Positions 36,841 through 47,363 of a DNA stretch of 64,000 nucleotides are shown here, one piece after another. Position 1 is the stretch's first letter. Each line of letters begins with the position of its first letter. The DNA comes from Agrobacterium leguminum (lineage in GTDB: Bacteria > Pseudomonadota > Alphaproteobacteria > Rhizobiales > Rhizobiaceae): positions 186,001 to 250,000 of the forward strand of contig NZ_JADQWB010000003.1 in assembly GCF_015704895.1 (NCBI RefSeq), written 5' to 3'. A model generated the notes under the pieces. That model had not been told where the DNA came from. It worked only from the letters and a program-made list of their open reading frames with translations, and made no database searches. The translations under genes were made by a program, and so were the position numbers.

Positions 36841-38118
36841 ATGACACTTCTCGTTTTTGTCGGCTCTCTGCTGGGGGCCATGGCGATTGGCGTTCCCGTC
36901 GCGTTCTCGCTGATGTTCTGCGGCGTCGTGCTCATGTGGTACATGGGCATGTTCAACACCGCGATTATCGCCCAGAACATGATTTCGGGCGCGGACACCT
37001 TCACGCTGCTTGCCATCCCCTTCTTCATTCTGGCCGGCGAACTGATGAATTCCGGTGGTCTGTCCCGCCGCATCATCGACTTTGCAATCGCACTCGTCGG
37101 TCATATCCGTGGCGGTCTCGGCATCGTGGCCATCGTTGCAGCCATCATCATGGCCAGCATTTCCGGTTCGGCCGCAGCCGATACCGCAGCCCTTGCCGCA
37201 ATCCTCATCCCGATGATGGCGAAGGCCGGCTACAATATTCCGCGCTCCGGCGGCCTCATCGCCGCAGGCGGCATCATCGCCCCGGTCATCCCGCCATCCA
37301 TGGCCTTCATCGTTTTCGGTGTTGCCGCCAACGTCTCGATCACCCAGCTTTTCCTTGCGGGTATCGTTCCCGGCATTCTGATGGGTGCATCGCTCATCAT
37401 CGCCTGGCTGATCGTGGTCCGTAAGGATAACGTCAAGCCGCTGCCGAAAACCTCCGCCAAGGAACGCCTGACAGCAACCGCACGCGCCGGCTGGGCGCTC
37501 GGCATGCCGGTCATCATTCTCGGCGGCATCAAGGCAGGCATCATGACGCCGACAGAAGCTGCCGTGGTTGCGGCTGTTTACGCGCTTTTCGTCGGTATGG
37601 TGATCTACCGCGAACTGAAACCGGCCGATCTGTTCCACGTGCTTCTGCGCGCCGCCAAGAGCACGTCCATCATCATGTTCCTGGTTTGCGCAGCACTCGT
37701 CTCCGCATGGCTCATCACGGCAGCGAACATTCCGAATGAAGTCGCAGGTTATATCGAGCCGCTGATCGACCGCCCGATGCTTCTGATGGCCGCAATGATG
37801 GTGCTGGTCTTCATTGTCGGAACCGCACTCGACCTGACGCCGACCATCCTGATCCTGACGCCTGTTCTGATGCCTATCGTCAAACAGGCGGGCATCGACC
37901 CGGTCTACTTCGGCGTTCTCTTCATCATCAACAACGCCATCGGCCTGATTACTCCTCCGGTTGGCGTGGTGCTGAACGTCGTCAGCGGCGTCGGCCGCAT
38001 CCCGCTCGGCAAGGTCACGGTCGGCGTCTGGCCGTTCCTCGTTGCTGAAACCATCGTACTGGCGCTGCTGGTGATTTTCCCAGACATCGTCCTCGTACCG
38101 CTGCAGTATCTTCGTTAA
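36841..38118 (+). CDS. TRAP transporter large permease (DctM)
   Basis: The 425-residue inner-membrane protein has about 12 helices and the DctM-family segments MASISGSAAADTAAL, GGIIAPVIPPS and TPPVGVVLNVVSG, which carry the ion and substrate sites. It couples sodium entry to uptake of the ligand delivered by the periplasmic binding protein. It follows dctQ by 4 nt and precedes dctP by 39 nt. Together these give a complete tripartite transporter for a carboxylated substrate. Confidence 0.95.
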   Translation: MTLLVFVGSLLGAMAIGVPVAFSLMFCGVVLMWYMGMFNTAIIAQNMISGADTFTLLAIPFFILAGELMNSGGLSRRIIDFAIALVGHIRGGLGIVAIVAAIIMASISGSAAADTAALAAILIPMMAKAGYNIPRSGGLIAAGGIIAPVIPPSMAFIVFGVAANVSITQLFLAGIVPGILMGASLIIAWLIVVRKDNVKPLPKTSAKERLTATARAGWALGMPVIILGGIKAGIMTPTEAAVVAAVYALFVGMVIYRELKPADLFHVLLRAAKSTSIIMFLVCAALVSAWLITAANIPNEVAGYIEPLIDRPMLLMAAMMVLVFIVGTALDLTPTILILTPVLMPIVKQAGIDPVYFGVLFIINNAIGLITPPVGVVLNVVSGVGRIPLGKVTVGVWPFLVAETIVLALLVIFPDIVLVPLQYLR

Positions 38119-38157
38119 TTCAACCTGCTTCTCGCAAACAATCCAAGGGAGGATATT

Positions 38158-39165
38158 ATGAGAAAGCTTCTTCTGACCACCACGGCCATCGCTTTCGCCG
38201 TTGGCGCCGCCGCTCCGGCAATGGCCGAATTCAACAGCCGCAATATCCGCGTTTCGAACGGCATCAACCAGGATCATCCGGTCGGCAACGGCATCAAGGC
38301 CATGCAGGCCTGCCTTGACGACAAGTCCGGCGGCAAGCTGAAGCTGACGGCATTCTGGGGCGGCGCTCTCGGCGGTGACCTTCAGGCGACACAGGCCCTG
38401 CGCTCCGGCGTTCAGGAAGCGGTCGTGACGTCCTCGTCGCCGCTCGTCGGTCTCATCCCGTCGCTCGGCGTCTTCGACCTGCCGTTCCTCTTCGCCAACG
38501 CCAAGGAAGCCGATGCCGTCATGGACGGCGCCTTCGGCGACATGATGAACAAGAAGCTGGAAGAACAGGGCCTCGTAAACCTGGCCTACTGGGAAAACGG
38601 CTTCCGCAACCTGTCGAACTCCAAGCATGCCGTGAACAAGTGGGAAGACTTCTCGGGCCTTAAGGTCCGCGTGATGCAGAACAACATCTTCCTCGACACC
38701 TTCCAGAACCTCGGCGCCAATGCAACGCCGATGGCCTTCGGCGAAGTCTTCTCGGCGCTGGAAACCAACGCGATCGACGCGCAGGAAAACCCCTATGTTA
38801 CGATCGACACCTCGAAGTTCTACGAGGTGCAGAAATACATCACCGAGACGAACCACGCCTATACGCCGTTCCTCTTCCTCTTCTCCAAGCCGATCTTCGA
38901 CAGCTACACGCCCGAAGAGCAGACCGCCCTGCGTGAATGCGCAGTCGTCGGCCGCGACGAAGAGCGCAAGGTCATCCGCGAACTGAACCAGAAGTCGCTG
39001 GAGAAGATCAAGGCTGCCGGCCTCGAAGTGAACACGCTGTCTGCAGAAGAGCAGACCCGTATCCGCGAAAAGTCGATGGTCGTCTACGAAAAGCACAAGG
39101 CTGAAATCGGCGCAGACGTCGTCGACGCCGTTCTGGCGGACCTGAAGAAGATCCGCGGCCAGTAA
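38158..39165 (+). CDS. TRAP transporter solute-binding protein (DctP)
   Basis: The 335-residue periplasmic protein has a signal peptide ending near residue 23 (AMA before EFN). The mature part has the DctP fold with the conserved carboxylate-binding Arg171 in LKVRVMQN and Asn211 in AQENP. The ribosome site is GGGAGG, 6 nt ahead of the ATG. The ligand must carry a carboxylate; the island suggests a sugar acid such as an aldonate or uronate. It ends the operon and is followed by a strong terminator shared with acsA. Confidence 0.94.
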   Translation: MRKLLLTTTAIAFAVGAAAPAMAEFNSRNIRVSNGINQDHPVGNGIKAMQACLDDKSGGKLKLTAFWGGALGGDLQATQALRSGVQEAVVTSSSPLVGLIPSLGVFDLPFLFANAKEADAVMDGAFGDMMNKKLEEQGLVNLAYWENGFRNLSNSKHAVNKWEDFSGLKVRVMQNNIFLDTFQNLGANATPMAFGEVFSALETNAIDAQENPYVTIDTSKFYEVQKYITETNHAYTPFLFLFSKPIFDSYTPEEQTALRECAVVGRDEERKVIRELNQKSLEKIKAAGLEVNTLSAEEQTRIREKSMVVYEKHKAEIGADVVDAVLADLKKIRGQ

Positions 39166-39182
39166 TCCTTACCGGATACAAT

Positions 39183-39221
39183 TAAAAACACCCGGAGGTT
39201 CCGCCTCCGGGTGTTTTTGTT
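39183..39221. terminator. Bidirectional terminator between dctP and acsA
   Basis: ACACCCGGAGG (39188-39198) pairs perfectly with CCTCCGGGTGT (39204-39214) around a 5-nt loop, with a run of A before and TTTTTGTTTG after. It serves both convergent transcripts. Confidence 0.93.
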
Positions 39222-39272
39222 TGTGAAAATAGCCGACAGAAAAAAGGCTGCCGAAGCGGCCTTTCCAAAAGA

Positions 39273-41225
39273 TCACGCCGTGCGGTTCTGCCGGTTGGCG
39301 ATGAGATCTTCGACCACCGCCGGATCGGCGAGCGTCGACGTATCCCCCAGCGCACCAAAGTCGTCCTCGGCGATCTTGCGCAGGATGCGCCGCATGATCT
39401 TGCCGGAGCGGGTCTTGGGCAGGCCCGGCGCGAACTGGATCTTGTCAGGTGTCGCAACCGGTCCGATCTCGTTGCGCACGTGCTTCACCAGCTCCTCACG
39501 CAGCGCATAGTCACCATTCTGGCCCGCCATTAGCGTGACATAACAATAAATGCCCTGTCCCTTGATGGCATGCGGGTAACCCACCACGGCCGCTTCCGAA
39601 ACGAGGTGGTGCGACACCAGCGCCGACTCCACCTCGGCCGTGCCAAGGCGGTGACCGGAAACGTTCAGTACGTCATCGACGCGGCCGGTGATCCAGTAAT
39701 AGCCGTCCTCGTCACGCCGGCAACCGTCGCCGGTGAAGTACTTGCCCTTGTAGGTCGAGAAATACGTATCGACGAAGCGCTGATGATCGCCATAGACGGA
39801 GCGCGACTGGCCCGGCCAGCTATCGATGATGCAGAGATTGCCGTCAGCGGGTCCTTCCAGCACATTGCCTTCGGCATCGACGAGCTGCGGCTGCACGCCG
39901 AAGAACGGCCTTGTGGCCGAACCGGGTTTCAGATCGGTCGCGCCCGGCAGCGGCGAAATGAGAATGCCGCCGGTTTCCGTCTGCCACCAGGTGTCGACGA
40001 TCGGGCTCTTGTCCTCGCCGACCACATGGTAATACCACTCCCAGGCTTCCGGATTGATCGGCTCGCCGACCGTCCCGAGAAGCCGCAGGCTCTCGCGCGA
40101 GGAGCGCTGGACGAACTGGTCGCCCGCCCCCATCAGCGATCTGAGCGCCGTCGGCGCGGTGTAGAAGATATTGACCTTGTGCTTGTCGATGACTTCCCAG
40201 AAGCGGCCCTGATCCGGGAAATTGGGAACACCTTCGAACATCAGCGTCGTCGCGCAGTTCGCAAGCGGCCCGTAGACGATATAGGAATGGCCGGTGACCC
40301 AGCCGACATCGGCCGTACACCAGAAAACCTCACCATCCTTGTAGTCGAAGACATATTCATGCGTCATCGACGTATAGACGAGGTAGCCGCCCGTCGTGTG
40401 CAACACGCCCTTCGGCTTGCCGGTGGAGCCGGACGTATAGAGGATGAATAGCGGGTCTTCCGCACGCATCTTCACCGGCGGGCAATCCGGCTTCACGGTG
40501 GCGATTTCCTGATGGTACCAGATATCGCGGCCGGGCGCCCAGCCGGTCTTGCCGCCGGTGCGGCGCACCACCAGAACCTTGTTGACGATGACATATTGTT
40601 TGGCGGCGATATCGATCGCCTTGTCGGTATTTTCCTTGAGCGGGATCGGCTTGCCGCCGCGCACGCCCTCATCGCAGGTGATGACGAAGGTGGACTGGCA
40701 ATCGACGATGCGGCCCGCCAGCGCTTCCGGCGAGAACCCGCCAAACACGACGGAATGGATGGCGCCGATGCGGGCGCAGGCGAGCATCGCGTAAGCCGCT
40801 TCGGGTATCATCGGCATATAGATGGTGACGCGGTCGCCCTTCTTGACACCGTGCTTCTTCAGCACATTCGCCAGACGGCAGACATAGTCATAGAGCTGGT
40901 TATAGGTGATCTTCTTGTCGATATAGGGATTGTCGCCTTCCCAGATGATCGCCGTGCGCTCGCCATGCGTCTTCAGGTGCCGGTCGATACAGTTATAGGA
41001 AACGTTCGTCAGGCCGTCCTCGAACCACTTGATCGGCACCCTGCCCTTGAAGGACGTGTTCTTGACCTTGGTATAGGGCTTGAACCAGTCGATCCGCCGG
41101 CCGTGCTTGTCCCAGAACTTTTCCGGATCCTCGACGCTCTCCTGATACCATTTCTGGTAACGCTCATTGTCGATGAGCGTGCGGGCCTTCGCCGATTTGA
41201 GAACCGGGTAGATTTTGGCAGACAT
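39273..41225 (-). CDS. acsA: Acetyl-CoA synthetase
   Basis: The 650-residue AMP-forming enzyme activates acetate to acetyl-CoA in the cytoplasm. Adenylation motifs are [14 protein letters not shown] (ATP loop), WWQTETGG, and [18 protein letters not shown]. The C-terminal catalytic lysine lies in TRSGKIMRR (about residue 609); in this family it is the target of reversible acetylation. The N-terminal signature [14 protein letters not shown] is typical of Acs. The start at 41225 has an AGGAGGAG-type site just upstream. It is not obviously linked to the sugar-acid operon, being convergent with it behind a shared terminator. Confidence 0.96.
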   Translation of the reverse strand: MSAKIYPVLKSAKARTLIDNERYQKWYQESVEDPEKFWDKHGRRIDWFKPYTKVKNTSFKGRVPIKWFEDGLTNVSYNCIDRHLKTHGERTAIIWEGDNPYIDKKITYNQLYDYVCRLANVLKKHGVKKGDRVTIYMPMIPEAAYAMLACARIGAIHSVVFGGFSPEALAGRIVDCQSTFVITCDEGVRGGKPIPLKENTDKAIDIAAKQYVIVNKVLVVRRTGGKTGWAPGRDIWYHQEIATVKPDCPPVKMRAEDPLFILYTSGSTGKPKGVLHTTGGYLVYTSMTHEYVFDYKDGEVFWCTADVGWVTGHSYIVYGPLANCATTLMFEGVPNFPDQGRFWEVIDKHKVNIFYTAPTALRSLMGAGDQFVQRSSRESLRLLGTVGEPINPEAWEWYYHVVGEDKSPIVDTWWQTETGGILISPLPGATDLKPGSATRPFFGVQPQLVDAEGNVLEGPADGNLCIIDSWPGQSRSVYGDHQRFVDTYFSTYKGKYFTGDGCRRDEDGYYWITGRVDDVLNVSGHRLGTAEVESALVSHHLVSEAAVVGYPHAIKGQGIYCYVTLMAGQNGDYALREELVKHVRNEIGPVATPDKIQFAPGLPKTRSGKIMRRILRKIAEDDFGALGDTSTLADPAVVEDLIANRQNRTA

Positions 41226-41456
41226 GAACTCCTCCTGGAACCGATATGGCTTTTAACGTGGCCCGAGACTCCCACCTCAGGCATGTGTTGAATTCATAGC
41301 AGTTCAAATCCGCACGGCAATTAGACAAAGGTCATTTGTTTCGCAAAGAATTGCAATTCTGATGCAATGCGGCTATAGAGCCCCCATATCCCGGAAATTA
41401 GTGGTTGATACCCACGGCCCGCGACACCGGCGCGGACGGACAGAAGGACTGTATCT

Positions 41457-42158
41457 ATGGCTCAACAATTGCTCATGCCAAAGGCTACGGCTGTATGGCT
41501 AGTTGACAACACCGCGCTGTCGTTCGATCAGATCGCCACGTTCTGCAAATTGCATCCGCTCGAAGTCAAAGCGATTGCCGACGGTGAAGCCGCACAGGGC
41601 ATCAAGGGTCTCGATCCGATTGCAACCGGACAGCTCTCCCGCGACGAGATCGCCCGCGCCGAAGGCAATCCGAACCACAAGCTCAAGCTTTCCGAGCCGA
41701 AGGTCCGCGTGCCGGAATCCAAGCGCCGCGGCCCGCGCTACACCCCGGTTTCCAAGCGTCAGGACCGTCCGAACGCCATTCTCTGGCTTGTTCGCAACCA
41801 CCCGGAACTGAAGGATGCGCAGATCTCGCGTCTCGTCGGCACCACGAAGTCGACGATCGAGCAGATTCGCGACCGTACCCACTGGAACTCGGCCAACCTG
41901 ACGCCGATGGACCCGGTGACGCTCGGCCTCTGCAGCCAGATCGATCTCGACCTCGAAGTCGAACGCGCCTCGCGCGGCCGTCCGCTTCCGACCGCGGAAG
42001 AACTCGACAATACGCTGCAGCCGGCAACGGTGACGGAAGGTCTGGACTACAGCTTCCAGCGCGAGGAAGACGAGCAGATCGACGCCGATGCGGTCTTCAA
42101 GAAGCTCAGCTCGCTGAAGTCTACGCAGAAGGACGAAGACGAAGACGATCACTACTGA
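41457..42158 (+). CDS. trcR: DUF1013 / TrcR-type cell-cycle transcriptional regulator
   Basis: The 233-residue protein is the alphaproteobacterial DUF1013 family. The N-terminal part (MPKATAVWLVDNTALSFDQI) and the central block (AILWLVRNHPELKDAQISRL, then GTTKSTIEQIRDRTHW) look like paired helix-turn-helix elements at about 8-45 and 100-140. The C-terminal tail is acidic and probably disordered (ending DEDEDDHY). The Caulobacter/Rhodobacter homologue TrcR is described as a cell-cycle transcription factor that associates with RNA polymerase. It is transcribed alone, divergent from acsA, with its own terminator. The symbol rests on family likeness. Confidence 0.85.
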   Translation: MAQQLLMPKATAVWLVDNTALSFDQIATFCKLHPLEVKAIADGEAAQGIKGLDPIATGQLSRDEIARAEGNPNHKLKLSEPKVRVPESKRRGPRYTPVSKRQDRPNAILWLVRNHPELKDAQISRLVGTTKSTIEQIRDRTHWNSANLTPMDPVTLGLCSQIDLDLEVERASRGRPLPTAEELDNTLQPATVTEGLDYSFQREEDEQIDADAVFKKLSSLKSTQKDEDEDDHY

Positions 42159-42180
42159 TCGAACGTCTTTTAGAGTTTGA

Positions 42181-42208
42181 AAACCCGGCCTCAGCGCCGG
42201 GTTTTTTA
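42181..42208. terminator. Bidirectional terminator between trcR and the YggS gene
   Basis: ACCCGGC (42183-42189) pairs with GCCGGGT (42196-42202) around a 6-nt loop. TTTTTT follows on the plus strand, and the AAA flank gives TTTT on the minus strand. Confidence 0.9.
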
Positions 42209-42217
42209 TTTGCAGCC

Positions 42218-42877
42218 TTATCGCGTACCGAAGATCGCCGAGCCCACACGGACACTCGTTGCGCCGAATTCCACGGCGGTTTCGAAATCGCCCGACATGC
42301 CCATGGAAAGCTTCTCAAGCCCACATTGTTTGGCAAGTTTCGCCAGAAGCGCAAAATGCGGACCCGGATTTTCATCCGCCGGCGGAATACACATCAGTCC
42401 TTCGACCCGCAATTTCAGCTCATCCCGACAAAAGGCGACGAAAGCCACGGTCTCACGCGGATCGATACCCGCCTTTTGCGGCTCAAGCCCTGTATTGACC
42501 TGCACATAAAAACGAAGGCTGCGCCCCTGTTTACCGCATTCCTCGGCAAGTGCGCGGGCGATCTTTTCGCGGTCGACGCTCTCGACGACATCAAACAGTG
42601 CCACGGCATCCGCTGCCTTGTTGGACTGTAGCGGGCCAATCAGATGCAACTCGATATCAGGCGCCTTCTCTTTAAGCGCTGGCCACTTGCCCTGCGCCTC
42701 CTGCACGCGGTTCTCGCCGAACACGCGCTGGCCCGCATCGATGACCGGCTGAATCGCCTCCGCCTCGAAGGTCTTCGAGACCGCGACGAGGGCAACATCC
42801 GCCGCCTTGCGTCCGGATTTTTCCGCAACATCGGCAATGCGCTGCCTGACATCCTCAAGACGTGCTTCGATTTCCAT
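42218..42877 (-). CDS. YggS-family PLP homeostasis protein
   Basis: The 219-residue single-domain alanine-racemase-fold protein binds PLP through the lysine in VALVAVSKTFEAE (about residue 32) and shows FGENRVQEAQGKW, HLIGPLQSNK and GLMCIPP, all family signatures. It is thought to buffer PLP rather than catalyse a known reaction. Start at 42877 (MEIEARLEDVRQRI) follows GAAGG at 7-nt spacing; the longer in-frame start at 43021 adds 48 unconserved residues. It is divergent from leuS. Confidence 0.92.
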   Translation of the reverse strand: MEIEARLEDVRQRIADVAEKSGRKAADVALVAVSKTFEAEAIQPVIDAGQRVFGENRVQEAQGKWPALKEKAPDIELHLIGPLQSNKAADAVALFDVVESVDREKIARALAEECGKQGRSLRFYVQVNTGLEPQKAGIDPRETVAFVAFCRDELKLRVEGLMCIPPADENPGPHFALLAKLAKQCGLEKLSMGMSGDFETAVEFGATSVRVGSAIFGTR

Positions 42878-43070
42878 CACAAGACCTTCATTTGAACCAT
42901 TCGCAACGCTAACTAGACGCCGATTGCCTTGATGCCAAGCGGGTTTAGCACCATTTGAGGCACGCTGGCCAAGATTGAACGCCCGAATGCCCCGCCAAAC
43001 TTGACGCCCCGGTCGTTTCATGGTGAAGGTCAGCGCAAATTTTTCCCCTCGATACCCGGAATTCTAAACA

Positions 43071-45701
43071 ATGGCCATCGAACGTTACAATCCTCGCGAC
43101 GCCGAGCCGCGCTGGCAGCAGAAATGGAACGAAGACAAGGTTTTCGTTACCGACAACAGCGATCCGCGCGAGAAATATTACGTTCTGGAGATGTTTCCCT
43201 ATCCGTCGGGACGCATCCACATGGGCCACGTCCGCAATTATGCCATGGGCGACGTAGTCGCCCGCTACAAGCGCGCCCGCGGTTTCAACGTCCTGCACCC
43301 GATGGGCTGGGACGCCTTCGGCATGCCTGCCGAAAACGCCGCCATGCAGAACAAGGTTCACCCGAAAGACTGGACCTACCAGAACATCGCCACCATGCGC
43401 GGCCAGCTGAAATCCATGGGTCTGTCGCTGGACTGGACACGTGAATTCGCCACCTGTGACGTGGAATATTACCACCGCCAGCAGGCGCTTTTCGTCGATT
43501 TCATGGAAAAGGGTCTGGTCTACCGCAAGCAATCCAAAGTGAACTGGGACCCGGTCGACCATACCGTTCTGGCCAACGAGCAGGTGATCGACGGCCGCGG
43601 CTGGCGCTCCGGTGCGCTGGTCGAACAGCGCGAGCTGACGCAATGGTTCTTCCGCATCACCGATTTCAGCCAGGACCTGCTGGACGAGCTGGATACGCTC
43701 GACCAATGGCCGGAAAAAGTGCGCCTTATGCAGAAGAACTGGATCGGCCGCTCCGAAGGCCTGTCACTGCGCTGGCAGACCGTTGCCGACACGGCACCGG
43801 AAGGTTTCTCCGACATCACCGTCTATACGACGCGCCCGGACACCCTGTTCGGCGCATCCTTCCTGGCAATCGCCGCCGACCACCCGCTGGCGAGAGAACT
43901 GTCCGCTAACAACCCGGCAATTGCCGAGTTCTGCGACGAATGCCGCCGCCATGGCACCTCGCTCGCAGCACTCGAAACGGCTGAAAAGAAGGGTATCGAT
44001 ACCGGCGTCAAGGTCGTGCATCCGCTCGATCCCAGCTGGGAGCTGCCGGTCTATGTCGCCAATTTCGTGCTGATGGACTATGGCACCGGCGCGATCTTCG
44101 GCTGCCCGTCGGGTGACCAGCGCGATCTGGATTTCGCCCGCAAATACGGCCTGCCGGTCGTGGCTGTCGTTGCCCCTGAAGGCCCCGATGCTGCAAACTT
44201 CACCATCGATGATACCGCCTTTACCGATGACGGCGTGATGATCAATTCCAGCTTCCTGAACGGCATGAAGACGGCTGACGCCTTTGAGGCGATGGCGCAG
44301 AAGCTTTCTGCGCAGACGTTGGGCAACACGCCGCAGGCCGAGCGCAAGGTCAATTTCCGCCTGCGCGACTGGGGCATTTCCCGCCAGCGTTATTGGGGTT
44401 GCCCGATCCCGGTCATCCATTGCGAAGTCTGCGGCGTCGTACCGGTCCCGAAAAAAGACCTGCCGGTCAAGCTGCCCGACGACGTGACTTTCGATGTGCC
44501 CGGCAACCCGCTGGACCGGCACCCCACCTGGCGTCATGTCTCCTGCCCGCAATGCGGCCATGACGCGCGTCGCGAAACCGACACGATGGATACCTTCGTC
44601 GATTCCAGCTGGTATTACACGCGCTTCACCGCGCCGTGGGAAGACGCACCGACCGATCCGAAGGTCGCCAACCACTGGCTGCCGGTCGATCAGTATATTG
44701 GCGGCATCGAGCACGCGATCCTGCATCTGCTCTATTCGCGCTTCTTCACCCGCGCCATGCGCGAGACAGGCCATGTCGGCGTCAAGGAACCCTTCAAGGG
44801 CCTGTTCACGCAGGGCATGGTGGTGCACGAGACCTATAGCCGCGGCGAAGGCACCGCACGCGAATGGGTGCCGCCGGCCGAACTCAGGATCGAGGAAAAC
44901 GACGGCACGCGCCGCGCCTTCCTGCTCTCTTCCGGCGAAGAGGTGAAGATCGGCTCCATCGAGAAGATGTCGAAGTCGAAGAAGAACGTGGTCGACCCCG
45001 ACGATATCATCGCATCCTACGGCGCCGATACCGCACGCTTCTTCGTGCTGTCGGACTCTCCGCCCGATCGCGACGTCATCTGGTCCGAAGCCGGGGTGGA
45101 AGGCGCAAACCGATTCGTCCAGCGCGTCTGGCGCATCATCGGCGAAGCGGCGGAAGAGCTGAGAACCGTCCAGCCGAAGCCTGCGATCGAAGGCGAAGGG
45201 CTGGCGGCCTCCAAGGCGGCCCACAAGACGCTGAAGGCTGTTCAGGAAGATCTGGACAAGCTCGCCTTCAACAAGGCCATCGCCCGCATCTACGAACTGG
45301 TCAATGCGCTGGCCGGCCCGCTCGCCGATGTTGCTTCTGGCGGCAAACCTGAGGACGTCAAGGCGGCCGCGCGCGACGCCGTCGAAATCCTCATCCGCAT
45401 CATTGCCCCCATGACGCCGCATCTGGCGGAAGAATGCTGGTCCGCACTGGGCAATACGGGCCTCGTGGCCCAGACGCCGTGGCCGGCCTTCGTCGCTTCG
45501 CTGGTCGAGGAAAACGATGTGGTCATGCCCGTGCAGGTCAACGGCAAGAAGCGTGGCGAATTGACAATCGCGCGCGATGCGGATCAAGATGCGGTCCGAA
45601 CGGCCGCCCTTGCGCTGGATGCCGTCAAATCCATTCTTGCCGGTGGCGAGCCCAAGAAAGTCATCGTGGTTCCGCAGAGGATTGTGAACATTGTTGTCTG
45701 A
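43071..45701 (+). CDS. leuS: Leucyl-tRNA synthetase
   Basis: The 876-residue class I synthetase charges tRNA-Leu. HMGH (50-53) is its HIGH motif and KMSKSKKN (about 631-638) its KMSKS motif. The CP1 editing domain (about 220-420) contains the threonine-rich [13 protein letters not shown] and the conserved Asp in [17 protein letters not shown]. The C-terminal anticodon and tRNA-binding domains follow. It overlaps lptE by 11 nt and is followed by holA; this leuS-lptE-holA order is widespread in Gram-negatives. Confidence 0.97.
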   Translation: MAIERYNPRDAEPRWQQKWNEDKVFVTDNSDPREKYYVLEMFPYPSGRIHMGHVRNYAMGDVVARYKRARGFNVLHPMGWDAFGMPAENAAMQNKVHPKDWTYQNIATMRGQLKSMGLSLDWTREFATCDVEYYHRQQALFVDFMEKGLVYRKQSKVNWDPVDHTVLANEQVIDGRGWRSGALVEQRELTQWFFRITDFSQDLLDELDTLDQWPEKVRLMQKNWIGRSEGLSLRWQTVADTAPEGFSDITVYTTRPDTLFGASFLAIAADHPLARELSANNPAIAEFCDECRRHGTSLAALETAEKKGIDTGVKVVHPLDPSWELPVYVANFVLMDYGTGAIFGCPSGDQRDLDFARKYGLPVVAVVAPEGPDAANFTIDDTAFTDDGVMINSSFLNGMKTADAFEAMAQKLSAQTLGNTPQAERKVNFRLRDWGISRQRYWGCPIPVIHCEVCGVVPVPKKDLPVKLPDDVTFDVPGNPLDRHPTWRHVSCPQCGHDARRETDTMDTFVDSSWYYTRFTAPWEDAPTDPKVANHWLPVDQYIGGIEHAILHLLYSRFFTRAMRETGHVGVKEPFKGLFTQGMVVHETYSRGEGTAREWVPPAELRIEENDGTRRAFLLSSGEEVKIGSIEKMSKSKKNVVDPDDIIASYGADTARFFVLSDSPPDRDVIWSEAGVEGANRFVQRVWRIIGEAAEELRTVQPKPAIEGEGLAASKAAHKTLKAVQEDLDKLAFNKAIARIYELVNALAGPLADVASGGKPEDVKAAARDAVEILIRIIAPMTPHLAEECWSALGNTGLVAQTPWPAFVASLVEENDVVMPVQVNGKKRGELTIARDADQDAVRTAALALDAVKSILAGGEPKKVIVVPQRIVNIVV

Positions 45702-46239
45702 CGTTTTTTCAAGATGGGGCCGCGTCGCGGCAGCAATTTCCGTCGTGACGATGGCTGGTCTTCTGGCAGGCTGCCAGGTGCGCCCGCTTTATGGGGAAGC
45801 TTCCGGAACCAAGGAAAGACTGGCGGCCGTCAGCGTCTCCGACGTCGGTGGCAGAGTCGGGCAGGAAGTCCGCAACCAGTTGATCTTTCTGATGTCCGGC
45901 GGCGCTGGCGAACCCGCCACGGCGCAATATAACGTCAAGATTTCCGTAAGCTCGAGCGCCACGTCAACGGAAGTGCAGAATTACGACCTGACGACCCGCG
46001 CGAACAACAATTACGATGGTCCCTACCCTGGTCGTGTCGTGATGAGCGGTCAATATGTGCTGACACGCGTTTCCGACGGTCAAATCCTGCGCTCCGCACG
46101 CCGCAGCGTAACAGCGCAGGTGGACCTGCCGCAGCAGGAATTCGCCAAGATCCGGGCAACCCGCGACGCCGAGAACCGTGCGGCCCGGGAACTGGCTGAA
46201 ATCATCCGCACCGATATCGCCGCCACGCTCGGCCGCTGA
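45691..46239 (+). CDS. lptE: LPS-assembly lipoprotein LptE
   Basis: The 182-residue product begins with a TTG codon inside the end of leuS and carries a lipoprotein signal with lipobox LLAGC (Cys28), followed by QVRPLYG, the typical LptE opening. LptE plugs the LptD barrel in the outer membrane and helps insert lipopolysaccharide. The rest is a small alpha/beta domain of low sequence conservation. Identity rests on lipobox, length and position between leuS and holA. Translation is probably coupled to leuS. Confidence 0.88.
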   Translation: MLSDVFSRWGRVAAAISVVTMAGLLAGCQVRPLYGEASGTKERLAAVSVSDVGGRVGQEVRNQLIFLMSGGAGEPATAQYNVKISVSSSATSTEVQNYDLTTRANNNYDGPYPGRVVMSGQYVLTRVSDGQILRSARRSVTAQVDLPQQEFAKIRATRDAENRAARELAEIIRTDIAATLGR

Positions 46240-46250
46240 GAGCGGCGGCC

Positions 46251-47288
46251 GTGACGGAGATAAAGTCCCATGAATTTGAGCGCTTCGCCGAAAATCCGGC
46301 GGAGCGCTTTCGCGTTTTCGTCCTTTACGGCCCGGATCGCGGTCTCGTGTCGGAGCGCGCAGGCGTCATCGCCAAAAAGACCGGTATCGATCCCGATGAC
46401 GCTTTCGCATCGCTGAAACTGACCGCATCCGATCTGCAGGGCGACCCCGGCCGCCTGCTCGACGAGGTGAATGCCATCGGCCTTTTCGGCGGCGAAAAAC
46501 TCGTCTGGGTAAAAGGTGCTGCGGCCGAAAAGGCGCTGGTGGATGCGCTGCAGATTCTTGCCGAGACACCGCCGGAAGCGAGCTTCCTCATCATCGAAGC
46601 AGGCGACATCAAGAAGGGTACGGGACTACGCAAGATCGCAGAACCGGCACGCTCCATCGCTGCGATTCCCTGCTATGCCGACGATGCGCGCTCATTGAAC
46701 GCATTGATCGATCAGGAACTCTCCGCCGATAATCTGCGCATTGCACCAGCCGCACGACAGAGGCTAATCGAATCCCTGGGTGGTGACCGTATTGCCTCGC
46801 GCAACGAAATCCGCAAGCTGGCGCTCTATTGTCGCGGAGCCGACGTGGTCGAGGAAGACGATGTGCTGGCGATCATCGGAGACGCCAGCACAGTTTCCGC
46901 AGACGATGCCGTCGACGCCATTCTGAAAGGCGACAGAAACGCCTTTTTCCACGCGACGCAGAAGATCGTCTCTTCGAAGACCCCGATCTTCCTTGTGCTC
47001 CAGGGGTGCCTCAAGCAATTCCAGTTGCTCGACCAGATGCGGGCCGAAATGGATGAGAAAAAACTGCAGGCCGGTCAGGTCATGCAGACACTTGGACGCC
47101 ACATCCATTTCCGCAGAAAACCCATCATCGAAAGAGCACTGCGAACCTGGCAGCCAGCGGCGATCGCCCGCGAGATGAACCGTCTGCAGGCCGCCATCCT
47201 GCAAAGCCGTCAGCGGCAAAGCCTGGAGGAAAGCGTGGCCCTTCTGACATTGCTGTCGACCACGCTGCAATCCGGCCGCGGCGGATGA
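46251..47288 (+). CDS. holA: DNA polymerase III delta subunit
   Basis: The 345-residue clamp-loader subunit opens the beta sliding clamp. It has the AAA+-like delta fold without a functional Walker A. FVLYGPDRGLVSERAG (about 23-38) is the characteristic N-terminal block, followed by LFGGEKLVWVKGA and a C-terminal helical collar region (about 220-340). It starts at GTG (46251), 11 nt after lptE, and ends before a strong bidirectional terminator. Confidence 0.93.
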   Translation: MTEIKSHEFERFAENPAERFRVFVLYGPDRGLVSERAGVIAKKTGIDPDDAFASLKLTASDLQGDPGRLLDEVNAIGLFGGEKLVWVKGAAAEKALVDALQILAETPPEASFLIIEAGDIKKGTGLRKIAEPARSIAAIPCYADDARSLNALIDQELSADNLRIAPAARQRLIESLGGDRIASRNEIRKLALYCRGADVVEEDDVLAIIGDASTVSADDAVDAILKGDRNAFFHATQKIVSSKTPIFLVLQGCLKQFQLLDQMRAEMDEKKLQAGQVMQTLGRHIHFRRKPIIERALRTWQPAAIAREMNRLQAAILQSRQRQSLEESVALLTLLSTTLQSGRGG

Positions 47289-47296
47289 GGCCCAGC

Positions 47297-47333
47297 AAAA
47301 AGCCCTCGCGCTGCTGCTGCGAGGGCTTTTTAA
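47297..47333. terminator. Bidirectional terminator between holA and fdxA
   Basis: AGCCCTCGC (47301-47309) pairs with GCGAGGGCT (47319-47327) around a 9-nt loop built of GCT repeats, flanked by AAAA and TTTTT. Confidence 0.92.
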
Positions 47334-47363
47334 ATCATGGTTTCGCGGTCAGGCCGTAAAAAC

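Noticed and set aside
36727..39096. 789-residue frame opposite the TRAP genes
   Set aside because: Very acidic, His-rich, low-complexity translation typical of the reverse complement of membrane-protein genes.
43764..45587. 607-residue frame opposite leuS
   Set aside because: LeuS motifs are intact on the forward strand; the reverse frame has no ribosome site or known domain.
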